The notes: generated from the letters alone by a model not told the origin. DNA of 64,000 nucleotides from Cavia porcellus (GCF_034190915.1 NW_026947507.1:17122501-17186500); one strand, 5' to 3'. Positions 13,901-24,813 are shown, numbered from the stretch's first letter. A program made the numbers and translations.

Positions 13901-14071
13901 AAGGATCTGAATATTAAAACAGAAACACTAAATCTATTGGAAGACAAATTAGGTAGAAACCTTGAAGACATAGGGATAGGTAGAGAATTCATGAACAGGA
14001 CTCACACTGCACGGGAAATACTTCCCAGAATCAATAACTGGGACCACCTCTTATTAAAAAGTTTATGTAAG
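10996..14071 (+). pseudogene. LINE-1 ORF2 pseudogene (endonuclease/reverse transcriptase), interrupted
   Basis: The start (MQHQKDNMSTINQF), endonuclease motifs (NVNGLN, QETHL, IYAPNS, GDLNTP, KIDHI) and reverse transcriptase region are recognisable. Open segments at 10996-11520, 11691-12125, 12062-12409, 12620-13096, 13104-13316 and 13445-13843 lie in different frames, separated by frameshifts and stops. The reverse transcriptase motif reads FADH instead of FADD because of a G-to-C change at 13116, losing the second catalytic aspartate. The young L1 interrupts it at 14071. The remaining C-terminal portion resumes at 20850. Confidence 0.93.
14056..14071 (+). repeat. 5' target-site duplication of the young L1
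   Basis: AAAAAGTTTATGTAAG is repeated exactly at 20845-20860, immediately after the poly-A run. The first A residues are shared with the tail, so the true length is 11 to 16 bp. The nicked complementary strand reads CTTTTT/AATAA, which fits the L1 endonuclease preference TTTT/AA. Confidence 0.95.
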
Positions 14072-14729
14072 GGCCGCGCCTGGCCACAGGTCTGCAGAGG
14101 AGGAGCTGGGCAGATCTGGGGTGCCCTCACTGGCCTCTCTGCGTGTCTGGAGGACTCTGGATTTCTGCGCCCAGACTGCTGGAGTTCCCTCAGGCTTCCA
14201 GGTGCAGTGAAGTAGAGAGGTGGGTTTAAGGCTTCCACATCAGCCTCCCCATTCCGGCTTCATTTGGAGACCTGCTGAGCTCCCAATAGGTGGGCTGGCC
14301 CACACTACCAGCCTAGCCCAGCCTGTTTAGCTGCCGCGCCTGGCCACAGGTCTGCAGAGGAGGAGCTGGGCAGATCTGGGGTGCCCTCACTGGCCTCTCT
14401 GCGTGTCTGGAGGACTGTGGATATCTCTGCAACCAGGGAGGGTCCACAGGTTCCTGAAGCACTGCGACCTGTGGGGAGTACCCTAACCCGGCTGTGATTG
14501 AAGAACTGTGGAGCTTCCAAGGGGCAGGTGGGCGCACAGTGTCCCTGAGGCCCAGCTTGTCTGGAACTGCGGAGTTCTGAGCAGGCAGAGGAGGGCCACT
14601 GGTTCTGTAGGCCTAATGGCTTGGAGTAGCGCGGCGCCAGAGTCCCAGTAGCTCCAAACATAGAAGGGGATTTTCAACAGATCCTGAGAAAGCTTTCAAG
14701 TAACACTTGAAACACAGAAATATAGGAAA
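14072..14729 (+). promoter_or_regulatory. LINE-1 5'UTR (internal promoter region)
   Basis: GC- and CpG-rich leader of 658 bp. An exact 84-bp direct repeat occurs at 14073-14156 and 14333-14416 (offset 260 bp), after which the copies diverge. The simplest reading is one complete ~260-bp monomer, a truncated second monomer and a unique tether up to ORF1. Rodent L1 monomers carry the RNA polymerase II promoter. I cannot point to a proven factor site. The sequence is unrelated by eye to the ~107-bp monomers of the old L1. Confidence 0.85.
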
Positions 14730-15782
14730 ATGACAAAACGAAAGACCAAATTACAACCTCAAACCTCCAGCCCATCTCAAGAAACCCTAGCAGCGATGTA
14801 TATAGAAGAAAATATATCCCATCCACCTCATATATCGGACACAATAGCCACTGAAATTGACAAGCAACTCCAGGAAGCTTTAAAGAAATTCAAACTCGAA
14901 ATAATCTCCCAGATAAAAGAAGAAATGATAAAAGAAATGAAAGAGATTCTAAATATATCTAAAGAAAACACAGATAAAAAATTGGAGGAACTAAACAAAA
15001 AGATAGAATCCCTAGACGAGCAATATAAGAAACAAACAGAATACATAATGCAGATGCACAGAGATATACAGGAAATAAAAAACTCCACTGAAAGTTGTAA
15101 AAACCGCCTTAATGAAAGTGAAGATAGAATTTCAGACCTTGAAGACAGGATTGCAGCTAGTGAACAGGAAAGGAAAGATCTTTTGAAAATAACAAGGAAC
15201 CAGGAAACAACAATTCAACAACTGCAAGACGATGCAAAGAAGAATAACATAAGAATGATAGGGATTAATGAAAGAGAGGGAGACAACATGAAGGATGTCA
15301 GGAGGATATTTAGAGAAGTAATAGCTGAAAATTTCCCAAGCATGAGATCAGAAACTGACATCAGGATCAGTGAAGCATATAGAACTCCAAACAGTCATAA
15401 CCAAAATAAAACTACACCCAGACATATAATAGTCACCATCCCACAAATCCAACACAAGAATAGATTATTAAAAGCTGTCAGAGAGAAAAGACAAATCACT
15501 TATAAAGGAAAACCTATCAGAATCACAGCAGACTTCTCAGCACAAACGATAAAGTCAAGAAGAGCATGGAGTGAAGTATTCCAGATCCTAAAGCAAAATG
15601 ATTTCCAACCAAGACTGATATATCCTGCAAAACTATCATTCAAAATAGATGGTGCAATACGATACTTCCATGACAAAGAACAGCTGAAGAACTTCATGAA
15701 CACCAAACCAACCCTGCAAAAAATATTGAAAGACAGTTTAGATACACAAAGGAAAAAACCACTAAGCAAAGCAAATAATTAA
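14730..15782 (+). CDS. LINE-1 ORF1 protein (RNA-binding chaperone), intact, 350 aa
   Basis: This protein trimerises on L1 RNA and forms the cytoplasmic L1 ribonucleoprotein needed for retrotransposition. The N terminus is basic (MTKRKTK). A long coiled coil spans roughly residues 45-170, rich in Lys, Glu, Leu and Ile heptads ([33 protein letters not shown]). The RRM-like domain spans about 173-255 ([16 protein letters not shown]). The C-terminal RNA-binding domain spans about 256-340 ([33 protein letters not shown]). A length of 350 aa is normal for rodent ORF1p. The ATG matches the start position of the old copy and follows the 5'UTR directly. There are no stops or frameshifts. Confidence 0.97.
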   Translation: MTKRKTKLQPQTSSPSQETLAAMYIEENISHPPHISDTIATEIDKQLQEALKKFKLEIISQIKEEMIKEMKEILNISKENTDKKLEELNKKIESLDEQYKKQTEYIMQMHRDIQEIKNSTESCKNRLNESEDRISDLEDRIAASEQERKDLLKITRNQETTIQQLQDDAKKNNIRMIGINEREGDNMKDVRRIFREVIAENFPSMRSETDIRISEAYRTPNSHNQNKTTPRHIIVTIPQIQHKNRLLKAVREKRQITYKGKPIRITADFSAQTIKSRRAWSEVFQILKQNDFQPRLIYPAKLSFKIDGAIRYFHDKEQLKNFMNTKPTLQKILKDSLDTQRKKPLSKANN

Positions 15783-15801
15783 ACAGAACCGAAAGATAAA
15801 G

Positions 15802-18800
15802 ATGCAACAGCAGAGAGATAACATTCCTACAATTAACCAGCATTTAACAGTAATAACCATTAATGTAAATGGTCTCAATGCACCAATCAAAAGAAACAGA
15901 CTAGCAGAATGGATCAAGAAACAAAATCCAACCATATGCTGTTTACAGGAAACCCATCTAACCCAGAAAGATACTCACAGACTGAAAGTCAAAGGATGGA
16001 AAACAATTCTTCATGCAGCAGGAATCCAAAAAAAGGCAGGAGTAGCCATTCTGTTTGCAGACAACGTGAACTTTAAACCAACAATGACCATAAAGGACAA
16101 AGAAGGTCACTACATACTCGTAAGGGGAAAACTCCAAGAGGAAGAGATAACTATCTTAAATATATACGCACCAAACTCCAGAGCACCCAGTTATATAAAA
16201 CAGTTATTAACAGAAATGAAAACTCAAATTATCAGTAACACAATTGTAACAGGAGACCTTAATACACCACTGACACCAAGGGACAGATCAACCAGACAGA
16301 AAATGAGCAAAGAAATAACAGAACTGAATCACACCTGTGAACAAATGGGTTTGATAGACATATACAGAATGTTCCACCCAACAACATCAGAATACACATT
16401 CTTCTCAGCAGTACATGGATCATTTTCTAAAATAGACCATATATTAGCTCACAGAACATATTTAAGCAAATGCAAAAGAGTTGAAATCATCCCTTGCATA
16501 TTATTGGATCATAGCTCTCTGAAATTAGAAATTAATGACAAAGGATACTGCAAAAATTCCGCAAACACATGGAAACTAAATAACACACTCTTGAGTAATC
16601 AGTGGGTCACAGAAGATATTAAAGAAGAAATTAAACAATACCTAAAAGAAAATGAAAATGCAGATACAACTTACCGGAATCTGTGGGATGCAATGAAAGC
16701 CGTTCTGAGAGGAAAATTTATTGCACTGAGTTCCCACATCAGGAAAACAGAACGAATACAAGTAAATAACTTGATGCTACACCTCAAACAGCTAGAAAAA
16801 GAAGAGCAAGTCAAGCCCAAAGCCAAAAGAAGAGAGGAAATTATAAGAATCAGAGCAGAAATCAATGCAATAGAGACTAAGAAAACAATCCAAAGAATCA
16901 ACGAATCAAAGAGTTGGTTCTTTGAAAGAATAAATAAAATCGATAAGCCCCTAGCCAACCTTATTAAAAAAAGGGAAGAAAAAGCTCAAATTCATGCAAT
17001 AAGAAATGAAAAAGGAGAAATCACTACAGACCCAATAAAAATACAGAGGATCATCAACACCTATTTCGAAAACCTCTACTCTCAAAAGTTTGATAACACA
17101 GAAGAAATAGACAGATTCTTAGAAGCATATGAAGTACCAAAGCTAGATCAAGAGGATATAAAACTGTTGAATAACCCAATCTCTGCTAATGAACTTGAAA
17201 ATGTAATTAAGGCCTTACCCACCAAGAAGAGCCCAGGCCCAGATGGATTCACTGCAGAATTCTACAAGAAATATAAAGAAGACCTAATGCCGACACTCCT
17301 CAAACTATTCAATGAAATTGAAAGGGAAGCAATCCTTCCTAAGTCATTCCTGGAAGCAAATATTACTCTAGTACCAAAACCTGAGAAAGACCCAACTATA
17401 AAAGAGAACTATAGACCGATCTCCCTAATGAACACAGATGCAAAAATCCTCAATAAAATATTGGCAAATAGGATCCAGCAAATCATCAAGAAGATTATAC
17501 ACCATGACCAGGTGGGATTCATCCCAGGAAAGCAAGGATGTTTCAACATACGCAAATCAATAAATGTAATCCACCATATCAATAAAGCCAAAAATAAGAA
17601 TCACATGATCATCTCTATAGATGCAGAAAAAGCCTTCGATAAGGTCCAACACTTATTCATGATAAGAACTTTACAGAAAATTGGAATAAATGGTCTTTAC
17701 CTCAATATAATAAAGGCCATTTATGACAAACCAACAGCCAGCATCATACTAAATGGCCAAAAATTGAAAGCCTTTACTTTAAAATTGGGTACAAGACAAG
17801 GATGTCCTTTATCACCACTCCTATTTAATATAGTACTGGAAGTACTAGCCAGAGCAATTAGGCAAGAAAGAGAAATAAAAGGGGTAAAGATAGGAAAAGA
17901 AGAAGTTAAATTATCATTGTTTGCAGATGACATGATACTCTACATAGAAGACCCCCTAAACTCCATTGAAATACTCTTAGATACAATAAATAAATTCAGT
18001 AATGTGGCTGGATACAAAATCAATACTCAGAAATCAATAGCATTCCTATACACGAACAACAAAATTACAGAGAGGGAAATAAGAGAAACTGGACTATTCA
18101 CATTAGCAAGCAAAAAAATGAAATATTTAGGAATTACTCTTACGAAAGAAGTGAAAGACTTATACAGTGAAAATTATAATACACTGAAAAAGGAAATTGA
18201 AGATGATCTCAGAAAATGGAAAGACATCCCTTGCTCATGGATAGGAAGAACAAACATTGTGAAAATGGCCATTCTCCCAAAACTGTTATACAGATTCAAT
18301 GCAATCCCAATAGAAATACCATCAACATACCTTATAGATCTAGAGAAATCACTCCTAAATTTCATCTGGAACCAGAAGAGACCTAGAATCGCAAAGGCAA
18401 TTCTAAGCAGCAAAGACAAAGCAGGAGGCATCACAATCCCTGACTTGAAGTTATACTACAAAGCAACAGTAGTAAAATCAACATGGTATTGGAATCAAAA
18501 CAGAGCTGAAGATCAGTGGAATAGATTAGAAGATACAACCACAACTATGAACACACTCAACCACCTTATTTTTGATAAAGGAGCCAAGCAGGTTCACTGG
18601 AAGAACGACAGTCTCTTTAATAAATGGTGCTGGAAAAACTGGCTTTCCATTTGCCGAAAACTAAAGCTAGACCCATGTCTATCACCATGTACTAAATTAA
18701 AATCTAAATGGGTCAAAGATCTGAATATTAAAACAGAAACACTAAATCTATTGGAAGACAAAATAGGTAGAAACCTTGGAGACATAGGAGTAGGTAAAGA

Positions 18801-19638
18801 ATTCATGAACAGGACTCAAACCGCACGGGAAATACTTCCCAGAATCAATAACTGGGACCACTTCTTATTAAAAAGTTTCTGCATGTCAAAAGAAATCTCC
18901 AGCATAGTGAAAAGAAAACCCACAAACTGGGAAAAGATTTTAGTGAACTCTCTCTCAGACAAGGGCCTCTTGTCTAAAACATATAAAGAATTAAAGAAAC
19001 TCAGACCTCCGAAATTCAAAGATCCAATCCAAAAATGGGCATCTGAGATGAATATGCAATTCTCAGATGAAGAAATGCAAATGGCAAATAAATACATGAA
19101 AAAATGCTCATCATCATTGGTCATTAGAGAAACGCAAATTAAAACCACACTGAGATACCATCTCACTCCTGAAAGAATGGCCAGGATCAAGAAAACCGAC
19201 AACAAATGCTGGAGAGGCTGTGGGGAAAAAGGAACTCTCCTGCACTGCTGGTGGGAGTGTAGACTGGTACAGCCTTTGTGGAGATCTGTCTGGAGATTTC
19301 TCAAAAAGTTGGGACTGGAAATCCCATTTGTTCCAGCTATTCCACTTCTAGGCATATTCCCAGAAGAACTGAAAGCATCATACCACAGTGATATATGTGC
19401 ACCTATGTTTATAGCAGCACAATTTGTAATCGCCAGATCTTGGAAACAACCCAAGTGCCCATCAACTGAGGAATGGATAAAAAAGTTGTGGTATTTCTAT
19501 ACAATGGAGTATTATTCAGCTATAAAGAAGGATCACATTGAGATATTTATCAATAAATGGGCACAGCTTGAGACCATACTCATAAGTGAAATAAATCAAT
19601 CTCGCATGTGTGAATACCGAATAGTTTCCCTAATGTAA
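15802..19638 (+). CDS. LINE-1 ORF2 protein (endonuclease + reverse transcriptase), intact, 1278 aa
   Basis: The protein nicks target DNA and reverse transcribes L1 RNA at the nick (target-primed reverse transcription). The APE-like endonuclease occupies about residues 1-245. The conserved catalytic positions are all present: N21, E50 (QETHL), D152 and N154 (GDLNTP), D212 (KIDHI) and H237 (LDHSS), with the same spacing as characterised L1 endonucleases. The reverse transcriptase contains [40 protein letters not shown] and the active site FADD at 707-710. A C-terminal CX3CX7HX4C knuckle uses C1136, C1140, H1148 and C1153. Length is typical (about 1275-1281 aa). It starts 19 nt after the ORF1 stop, in the same layout as the old copy. 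Confidence 0.97.
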   Translation: MQQQRDNIPTINQHLTVITINVNGLNAPIKRNRLAEWIKKQNPTICCLQETHLTQKDTHRLKVKGWKTILHAAGIQKKAGVAILFADNVNFKPTMTIKDKEGHYILVRGKLQEEEITILNIYAPNSRAPSYIKQLLTEMKTQIISNTIVTGDLNTPLTPRDRSTRQKMSKEITELNHTCEQMGLIDIYRMFHPTTSEYTFFSAVHGSFSKIDHILAHRTYLSKCKRVEIIPCILLDHSSLKLEINDKGYCKNSANTWKLNNTLLSNQWVTEDIKEEIKQYLKENENADTTYRNLWDAMKAVLRGKFIALSSHIRKTERIQVNNLMLHLKQLEKEEQVKPKAKRREEIIRIRAEINAIETKKTIQRINESKSWFFERINKIDKPLANLIKKREEKAQIHAIRNEKGEITTDPIKIQRIINTYFENLYSQKFDNTEEIDRFLEAYEVPKLDQEDIKLLNNPISANELENVIKALPTKKSPGPDGFTAEFYKKYKEDLMPTLLKLFNEIEREAILPKSFLEANITLVPKPEKDPTIKENYRPISLMNTDAKILNKILANRIQQIIKKIIHHDQVGFIPGKQGCFNIRKSINVIHHINKAKNKNHMIISIDAEKAFDKVQHLFMIRTLQKIGINGLYLNIIKAIYDKPTASIILNGQKLKAFTLKLGTRQGCPLSPLLFNIVLEVLARAIRQEREIKGVKIGKEEVKLSLFADDMILYIEDPLNSIEILLDTINKFSNVAGYKINTQKSIAFLYTNNKITEREIRETGLFTLASKKMKYLGITLTKEVKDLYSENYNTLKKEIEDDLRKWKDIPCSWIGRTNIVKMAILPKLLYRFNAIPIEIPSTYLIDLEKSLLNFIWNQKRPRIAKAILSSKDKAGGITIPDLKLYYKATVVKSTWYWNQNRAEDQWNRLEDTTTTMNTLNHLIFDKGAKQVHWKNDSLFNKWCWKNWLSICRKLKLDPCLSPCTKLKSKWVKDLNIKTETLNLLEDKIGRNLGDIGVGKEFMNRTQTAREILPRINNWDHFLLKSFCMSKEISSIVKRKPTNWEKILVNSLSDKGLLSKTYKELKKLRPPKFKDPIQKWASEMNMQFSDEEMQMANKYMKKCSSSLVIRETQIKTTLRYHLTPERMARIKKTDNKCWRGCGEKGTLLHCWWECRLVQPLWRSVWRFLKKLGLEIPFVPAIPLLGIFPEELKASYHSDICAPMFIAAQFVIARSWKQPKCPSTEEWIKKLWYFYTMEYYSAIKKDHIEIFINKWAQLETILISEINQSRMCEYRIVSLM

Positions 19639-20813
19639 GTAATGATTCAAATATATAAAAATATGTGGTAATCATGATTCCCCATTAGGTGGCCTTGAAG
19701 CCTTATAAAGTTTTCACTCATTAATTAGAAAGGCTTTACTCTGGGCTTCTTGATATGAAAATATTTGAAGCTAGAGTATATGAAGTTTTACCCAAATATT
19801 TCAAGGAAAAAGACACTATGGTAACTACTATTAAGTCAGGTTATAAGGTGGTGAAGTACTAGGTTATTGAAACAGTCATGCTGTGACCTCTATTGTTATA
19901 TTGTTATGTCCTGTTTTATCTCAATCTCCCCCTTATTGTTTCAAAAAAAAATTATTTAGTCATTTCTTATGTTTGTCTTAAAGAAAAAATTCAAAAAAAT
20001 TAGGATATATAAATAGTAACTCTTTTCGATTTCCTATTAACTTGTTTTGAAGTCCTGTAGTACTCCCACGATCTTGTTTTGACTGATTAGACTCTGTTCC
20101 ATTCTATATGATAGTATCAAGTTTGAAGACATAGGCAACTACTTTGAAGACAATAAGATTCACTAAGATACCCATTCTGGTTTGACTATTGTCTTCTTTG
20201 GAAGTCCTGTAATGTTTACAACGCCTAAGTTTTATTGGTCTTGTTCTCTACTGTTTTGTCCAACTTTATAATATCTAATAAGATAGACAATTCTTTTTAA
20301 GGAAACAAGGGACAACGTTGATAACCATTGTTGATAAACTTGTACTCTGTTCTACACCATGTGCTACGTCTATCCTTGGTATTGACTGACAGCTTTGTTT
20401 TGCCATATTTGACTGTATTCTTCCCCCCCCCCCAAAGAAAGTAATAAGCACTAAGGAGTAATAAAATCCAAGATGTGTAAATTTTGTTGTAAAAAAGAGA
20501 GGGAAAAAAAAAAAAAGAAAAGGAGCTCTAACGGATATAACAGCAAGTGTGTTTGGGGGTGTTAAATAGCTGACTTTATCAATGTTTTTGGAACATTGAA
20601 CACAGCTGTTTGCAGTCTCCCTGTTTGAATGTCCACCTTGTGTTCTTTGATACTGTGATTTGAGGAACTATTTTCAAGAAAATAGTGTGTAATCTACTAG
20701 CAGGTAATTTCTTACTGTTATGGTTTTTTGTTTTGTTTTGTTTTGTAGTTCTGTATTGCGTGTACCCTTACGCCGCTTTGGTTTGTTTTGTGTTTTTCTC
20801 TTTTTCCTCTTAA

Positions 20814-20815
<2 letters not shown>
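19639..20815 (+). other. Young LINE-1 3'UTR
   Basis: Non-coding tail of the young L1, clearly homologous to 21048-22374 of the old L1 and to an isolated fragment at 28060-28450. It includes a C run near 20424-20434, a purine-rich patch at 20493-20525 and recurring segments like TTGTTTTGAAGTCCTGTA, which suggest ~145-150-bp internal repeats. It ends with a pyrimidine tract and the polyadenylation signal. Confidence 0.92.

Positions 20816-20849
<34 letters not shown>
20813..20849 (+). terminator. L1 polyadenylation signal and A34 tail
   Basis: AATAAA at 20813-20818 runs directly into an uninterrupted A run (20816-20849, 34 bases). This marks the 3' end of the retrotransposed RNA. A long pure A run is a sign of recent insertion. 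Confidence 0.95.
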
Positions 20850-20853
<4 letters not shown>

Positions 20854-20860
20854 ATGTAAG
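20845..20860 (+). repeat. 3' target-site duplication of the young L1
   Basis: Exact copy of 14056-14071. The old L1 ORF2 sequence resumes from here. Confidence 0.95.
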
Positions 20861-22374
20861 TCAAAAAAAAAAAAAAATCTCCAGCATAGTGAAAAGAAAA
20901 CCCACAAATTGGGAAAGATCTTAGTGAACTCCCCCCCCCCCCGCCCAGACAAGGGACTTTTGTCTAAAACATATAAAGAATTTAAAAAAATCAGACCCCC
21001 AAAATTCAAAGATAACCATGATAACCAAATTCAAAGACAACCATGATTCCCCATTATGTGGCCTTGAAGACTTATAAAATTTTCACTCATTAATTGGAAT
21101 GGCTTCCATCTTGTCTTAAAGCCGCACCAAACTATGGCTCTTCTGTCTCCATTGATTTTATCATGTTGTTACTTGCTGGATTTTATCGTATGTGGTAGTA
21201 TAAACAAAAATTGTTATAGGCAAAGAGACAATATAGAAACCATTGATCATTTTTTCTGTTAGCTGGTTCTAAATACTCTACAATGCTTTCATCCACTTGA
21301 ATGGTGTTACACAGTCTTGATATGTTTGATGCTATAGCATATGAAGTTATATTCAAATATTTCAAAGAAAAAGACACTATGGTAACTACTATTAAGTTGG
21401 GTTATTTGGTGGTGAAGCACTAGGTTGCTGAAAGTGTCATGCTTTAACCTGTATTGTTATATTGTTATGCCCCCTTTTATCTCATCCTCTCCCTCATTCA
21501 TTAAAAAATTATTTAATTTTTAAAATTCCTTTTTTAAACTAAGGGGAAAAATAAAAAATCTAGCAGGATATATTATAGTAACTTTTTTGATTTCCTATCA
21601 ACTTGAAGTCCTGTAATACCCCCGTCGTCTTGTTTTGATTGATTAGACTCTATTCTGCTCTGTATGAAAGTATCAAGTATCAGAGTATAGGCAACTACTT
21701 TAAAGGCAATAAGATTCACTATGTTGCCCATTCTGGTTTGACTGTTATCCTCTTTTGAGGTGCTGTAAGATTTACAAAGTTTAGGTTTTATTGGTCTTGT
21801 TCTCTACTGTTATGTTTAACTTTATAATACTTAAAGAGATAGACAATTCTTCTTAAGGATACAAGAGGCATTATGGTAACCATTGTTGATAACCTTGTAC
21901 TCTGTTTTTACATCATGTGCTATGTGTATCCTTGGATTTGACTGACAGCTTTGTTTTATCATGCTTGATTTTATTCTCTTACAAAAAAAATGTAGTAAGA
22001 TCTAATGGGGCAATAAAGCCCAAAATGTGTAAATTTTGTTGTAATAAAGAGAGGGAAAGAAAAGTGCCCTGAAGGATACAACAGCAATGGTGTCTAGGTG
22101 TGTTACATAGAAGACCATATTAATATTTTGGATTGGATTACTGAACACAACTCTTTGCAGTCTCACTGTTTGAGTGTTCGCTTTGTGTGCTTTGATCCTG
22201 TGACCTGAAACATCGTTTCTAAGATAGTAGCGAGTAATCTATTAACTGATGATAACATGCTGTTTTTTGTTTTTTTGCTTTTCTGTAGTTCTGAATTACT
22301 TGTAACCTTACACTGTTTTGTTTTGTTCTGCTTTTTTTCCTCTTTTTCCTTTTAAATAAAATATTTTTTAAAAA
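20850..22374 (+). mobile_element. Old LINE-1, 3' portion (ORF2 remnant and 3'UTR)
   Basis: 20850-21025 continues ORF2 of the old L1 and matches 18871-19030 of the young copy, with an expanded A run and C run. Sequence equivalent to about 19031-19665 of the young L1 is then missing, so the C-terminal zinc knuckle is lost. From about 21027 the 3'UTR continues to AATAAA and an A/T-rich end near 22374. Confidence 0.9.
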
Positions 22375-22384
22375 AATATTTCTC
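22375..22384 (+). repeat. Probable 3' target-site duplication of the old L1
   Basis: AATATTTCTC pairs with AAGATTTCTC at 9508-9517, one mismatch. Its place directly after the A-rich end supports the assignment. Confidence 0.5.
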
Positions 22385-22669
22385 ATGTGTGCTATGTTTT
22401 CAAGTTCATTTGCTGTAGACAAATCATCCTGTTCCAAAGCCATTCTTTATCTATTTTTTAGCATGTAAAGGTTGCAACTCTTTGGTATTTCCTGGAAATG
22501 GACATATTTAACATATGATACACATAGTGATCATTAGAAATATTAGTGTCATTGTTGCTATGGTACAATTAATTATCCCCTTGGGCCATCTCAGTAGGGC
22601 TTGGATTTCTGAAACAGGAAAGTGTTAATATTTTAATAACCTGTAAAATATAATTTATGTACATCACTT

Positions 22670-22817
22670 GGAATAAAAAATGGTATTTTCAATAAAATAG
22701 TTTAACTTAAAGAATACGGTTGCTATAAAATAAAATTTTACCAGGAATAAAAAATGGTATTTTCAATAAAATAGTTTAACTTAAAGAATACGGTTGCTAT
22801 AAAATAAAATTTTACCA
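22670..22817. repeat. Perfect 74-bp tandem duplication
   Basis: The unit at 22670-22743, beginning GGAATAAAAAATGGTATTTT, is repeated without any mismatch at 22744-22817. It is unique AT-rich sequence, not a microsatellite. Lack of divergence implies a recent event or an assembly artefact. Confidence 0.97.
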
Positions 22818-23828
22818 AAGGTGTATAATTCCAATATTATTATTCTAAGAAATCAAATGAGCAAAAAAAATGATGTCCAAAATATGTCAAGATAGTCATA
22901 AAAAGATGAAAAAAATAAAATCTAACCAAATAAAGTAAAAACATTTAATAGAAAAATAATAACAATTATTCTTATAGCCATAAAATTGTGAATCATAGTT
23001 ATAATAATTGAAACATATTAAAATGGCACTTTACATTCTATACTTACAATATTGTGGATAGTCCAAAAACTGACAACAAACTCTGTTCATGAGGGTTCTA
23101 AGAAGAAACATTGCATTACATTAGCGGGCTCAGGGTGTAACTCTTTTGTAAAACAGTAAAAAATTCTTATGAAGATATTATAAATTCTGTCAAGGTAAAC
23201 TGGAAAATATCTACTAACATTCACATCTATTTGCCTTTCAACTCATTTATTGCCTTCTTATAATTTATGTTGAAATTTAACATGCAACAACATGAAGACA
23301 CTTGTAGTTTTTATGTTGTAGCACCAATTGTAATGACAAACAGGAGACAGCCCATTATATATCACTGGAGACTCATTACTAGACTAAGTTTCATTACGGC
23401 AAGCCAAGTAGAGTGTTATGGAGTCCTCAAGAATAATGTGAAATAACTCTGAAATGATAATCAAAATACAAATTTTTTTCTTATGAACTGGGAAATATAC
23501 ATGTACGGTACCATTATTGCATATTGAAGGAGAACACTAGACTGAAGTCATAAAAATATATATATTTCTAAATATATTTGTTTTTAAATAAATTTATTTT
23601 TAGCAGTTACAATATATTTTTGTTTATTTTTATTAGTACATATTTATCATGTGCAATGAATTCATAATGCATGTTTTTTTATAAAACTAAAATGAATCCA
23701 CTTAATTTGCAATATAATTATGCAGAAATAAAGTGTTCCAGATGACTTAGATAACCTGATATAATGACACAGTTTTTACACTGAAATACATGGTTATAAG
23801 AATTGTAAATTGGTTAAATTTTTTAAAG
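22818..23828. other. Intergenic DNA, no gene recognised
   Basis: AT-rich sequence with no credible open frame. No repeat family assigned. Confidence 0.5.
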
Positions 23829-23837
23829 AAAACACTT

Positions 23838-23929
23838 GGGGGCTGGGGAGTTAGCTCCGTGACATAGGCACCTCCTTGACAAGCATGAGATCACGCGTTT
23901 GATTCCTGGTACCACAAAAACAAAGCGAC
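23838..23929 (+). mobile_element. ID-type SINE, sense
   Basis: It begins GGGGGCTGGGGAGTTAGCTC, has diverged A-box and anticodon-arm regions, a B-box-like GTTTGATTCCTGG, and ends in an A-rich tail. AAAACACTTG before it and AAAACACCCTTG after it look like an imperfect target-site duplication. Confidence 0.8.
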
Positions 23930-24810
23930 AAAACACCCTTGATATAATTTATTAATAGTATTGGCATTATGAAGATTGCTAGACAAATTTTTTTAAGACT
24001 ATACCTAAATGATAACAAAGTTAAGATTATTATATGGCTAAAGCAGGAGAGACTACACCAAGGAAACAATGAAGTCTCCCAGTAACAAAGTTGGGCAATA
24101 TTTGCTATAGACTGGGCATTTTTCTTAAATTTAGAGGAAGGCATCAAAAGAAAAAAGATTATATGTGTCAAATGAGACAATTTAATGATTGATTATTGTA
24201 CTATATTGTATTAAGGGACTGGAAATTTATGGCTTACCTGATTTTATCAGCATTAACAAAACAATAGTAGTTTCCATCAACTGGAAAAAGGAAATACTAG
24301 GTTTTATTGTGACTGCATACAAGCAATGTTCAAATGTCATTACAGAAGGATCTTGTTTCAATATTTTCCTTCCACGATCAAGGATTGGGCTGTCTGATCA
24401 TTGTTAATATTCTCTGGAAAGTGTTTCTGTTCAAGGGAAAGATCATGTCCTATCTCTTGGCTGTTAGCTGCCATATGTGAGTTCTGAGATTTTAACTCAT
24501 TATCTCAAATTCTTCTTACTTTAAGCAAACACATAAAAATAATGTCATAAGGTGTGATTCTCCATGCTGTGTTCTGATATACAGTGTTCCTTTAATTCTG
24601 TGGTTAGAGACTGTCCAAGGAACAAAGTCTGCATTTTGTCCAAATTTATACTTTGCTTCTTTTGTTGCAGGATTATCTTTTGAACAGTTCAACATAAGAA
24701 TCTGCCAAAAGTATTGAAAAGAAATCCTCCATGATTCTGCTGTTTCTGCATGCTTGCAAGAGGAGGCACTCAAACCTTTTTTAATTTCATAACTTTGTGT
24801 TACTTCATCT

Positions 24811-24813
<3 letters not shown>

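Larger units (their letters stand above)
9518..14071 (+). mobile_element. Old LINE-1, 5' portion (split by a younger L1)
   Basis: This is the left part of a near full-length but decayed L1. It contains three 5'UTR monomers, a broken ORF1, and a broken ORF2 up to the equivalent of about residue 1027 of the intact copy. Homology to the young L1 stops at 14071 and resumes at 20850, after the young insertion. Removing the young L1 and one duplication copy gives an element of about 6.1 kb, normal for rodent L1. Confidence 0.93.
14072..20849 (+). mobile_element. Young full-length LINE-1 with both ORFs intact, nested in an older L1
   Basis: The 6,778-bp element has a GC-rich 5'UTR (14072-14729), ORF1 (14730-15782), an 18-19 nt spacer, ORF2 (15802-19638), a 3'UTR of about 1.2 kb with a terminal AATAAA (20813-20818) and a run of 34 A residues. 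A perfect target-site duplication flanks it. No stop or frameshift interrupts either ORF, and every ORF2 catalytic motif I checked is present. Such structure is expected of a recently inserted, possibly retrotransposition-competent source element. Activity is inferred from structure only. Confidence 0.97.

Noticed and set aside
18816..19454. 212-codon minus-strand open frame
   Set aside because: It is the antisense of the intact L1 ORF2 C-terminal region. Codon constraint on ORF2 explains the opening.
20720..21046. 108-codon plus-strand frame crossing the L1 tail
   Set aside because: It reads through the A34 run (poly-Lys) and a C run at the junction of two L1s. Not a gene.
22670..22817. CRISPR-like repeat
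   Set aside because: The two units abut without spacers, the DNA is mammalian, and the structure is a simple tandem duplication.
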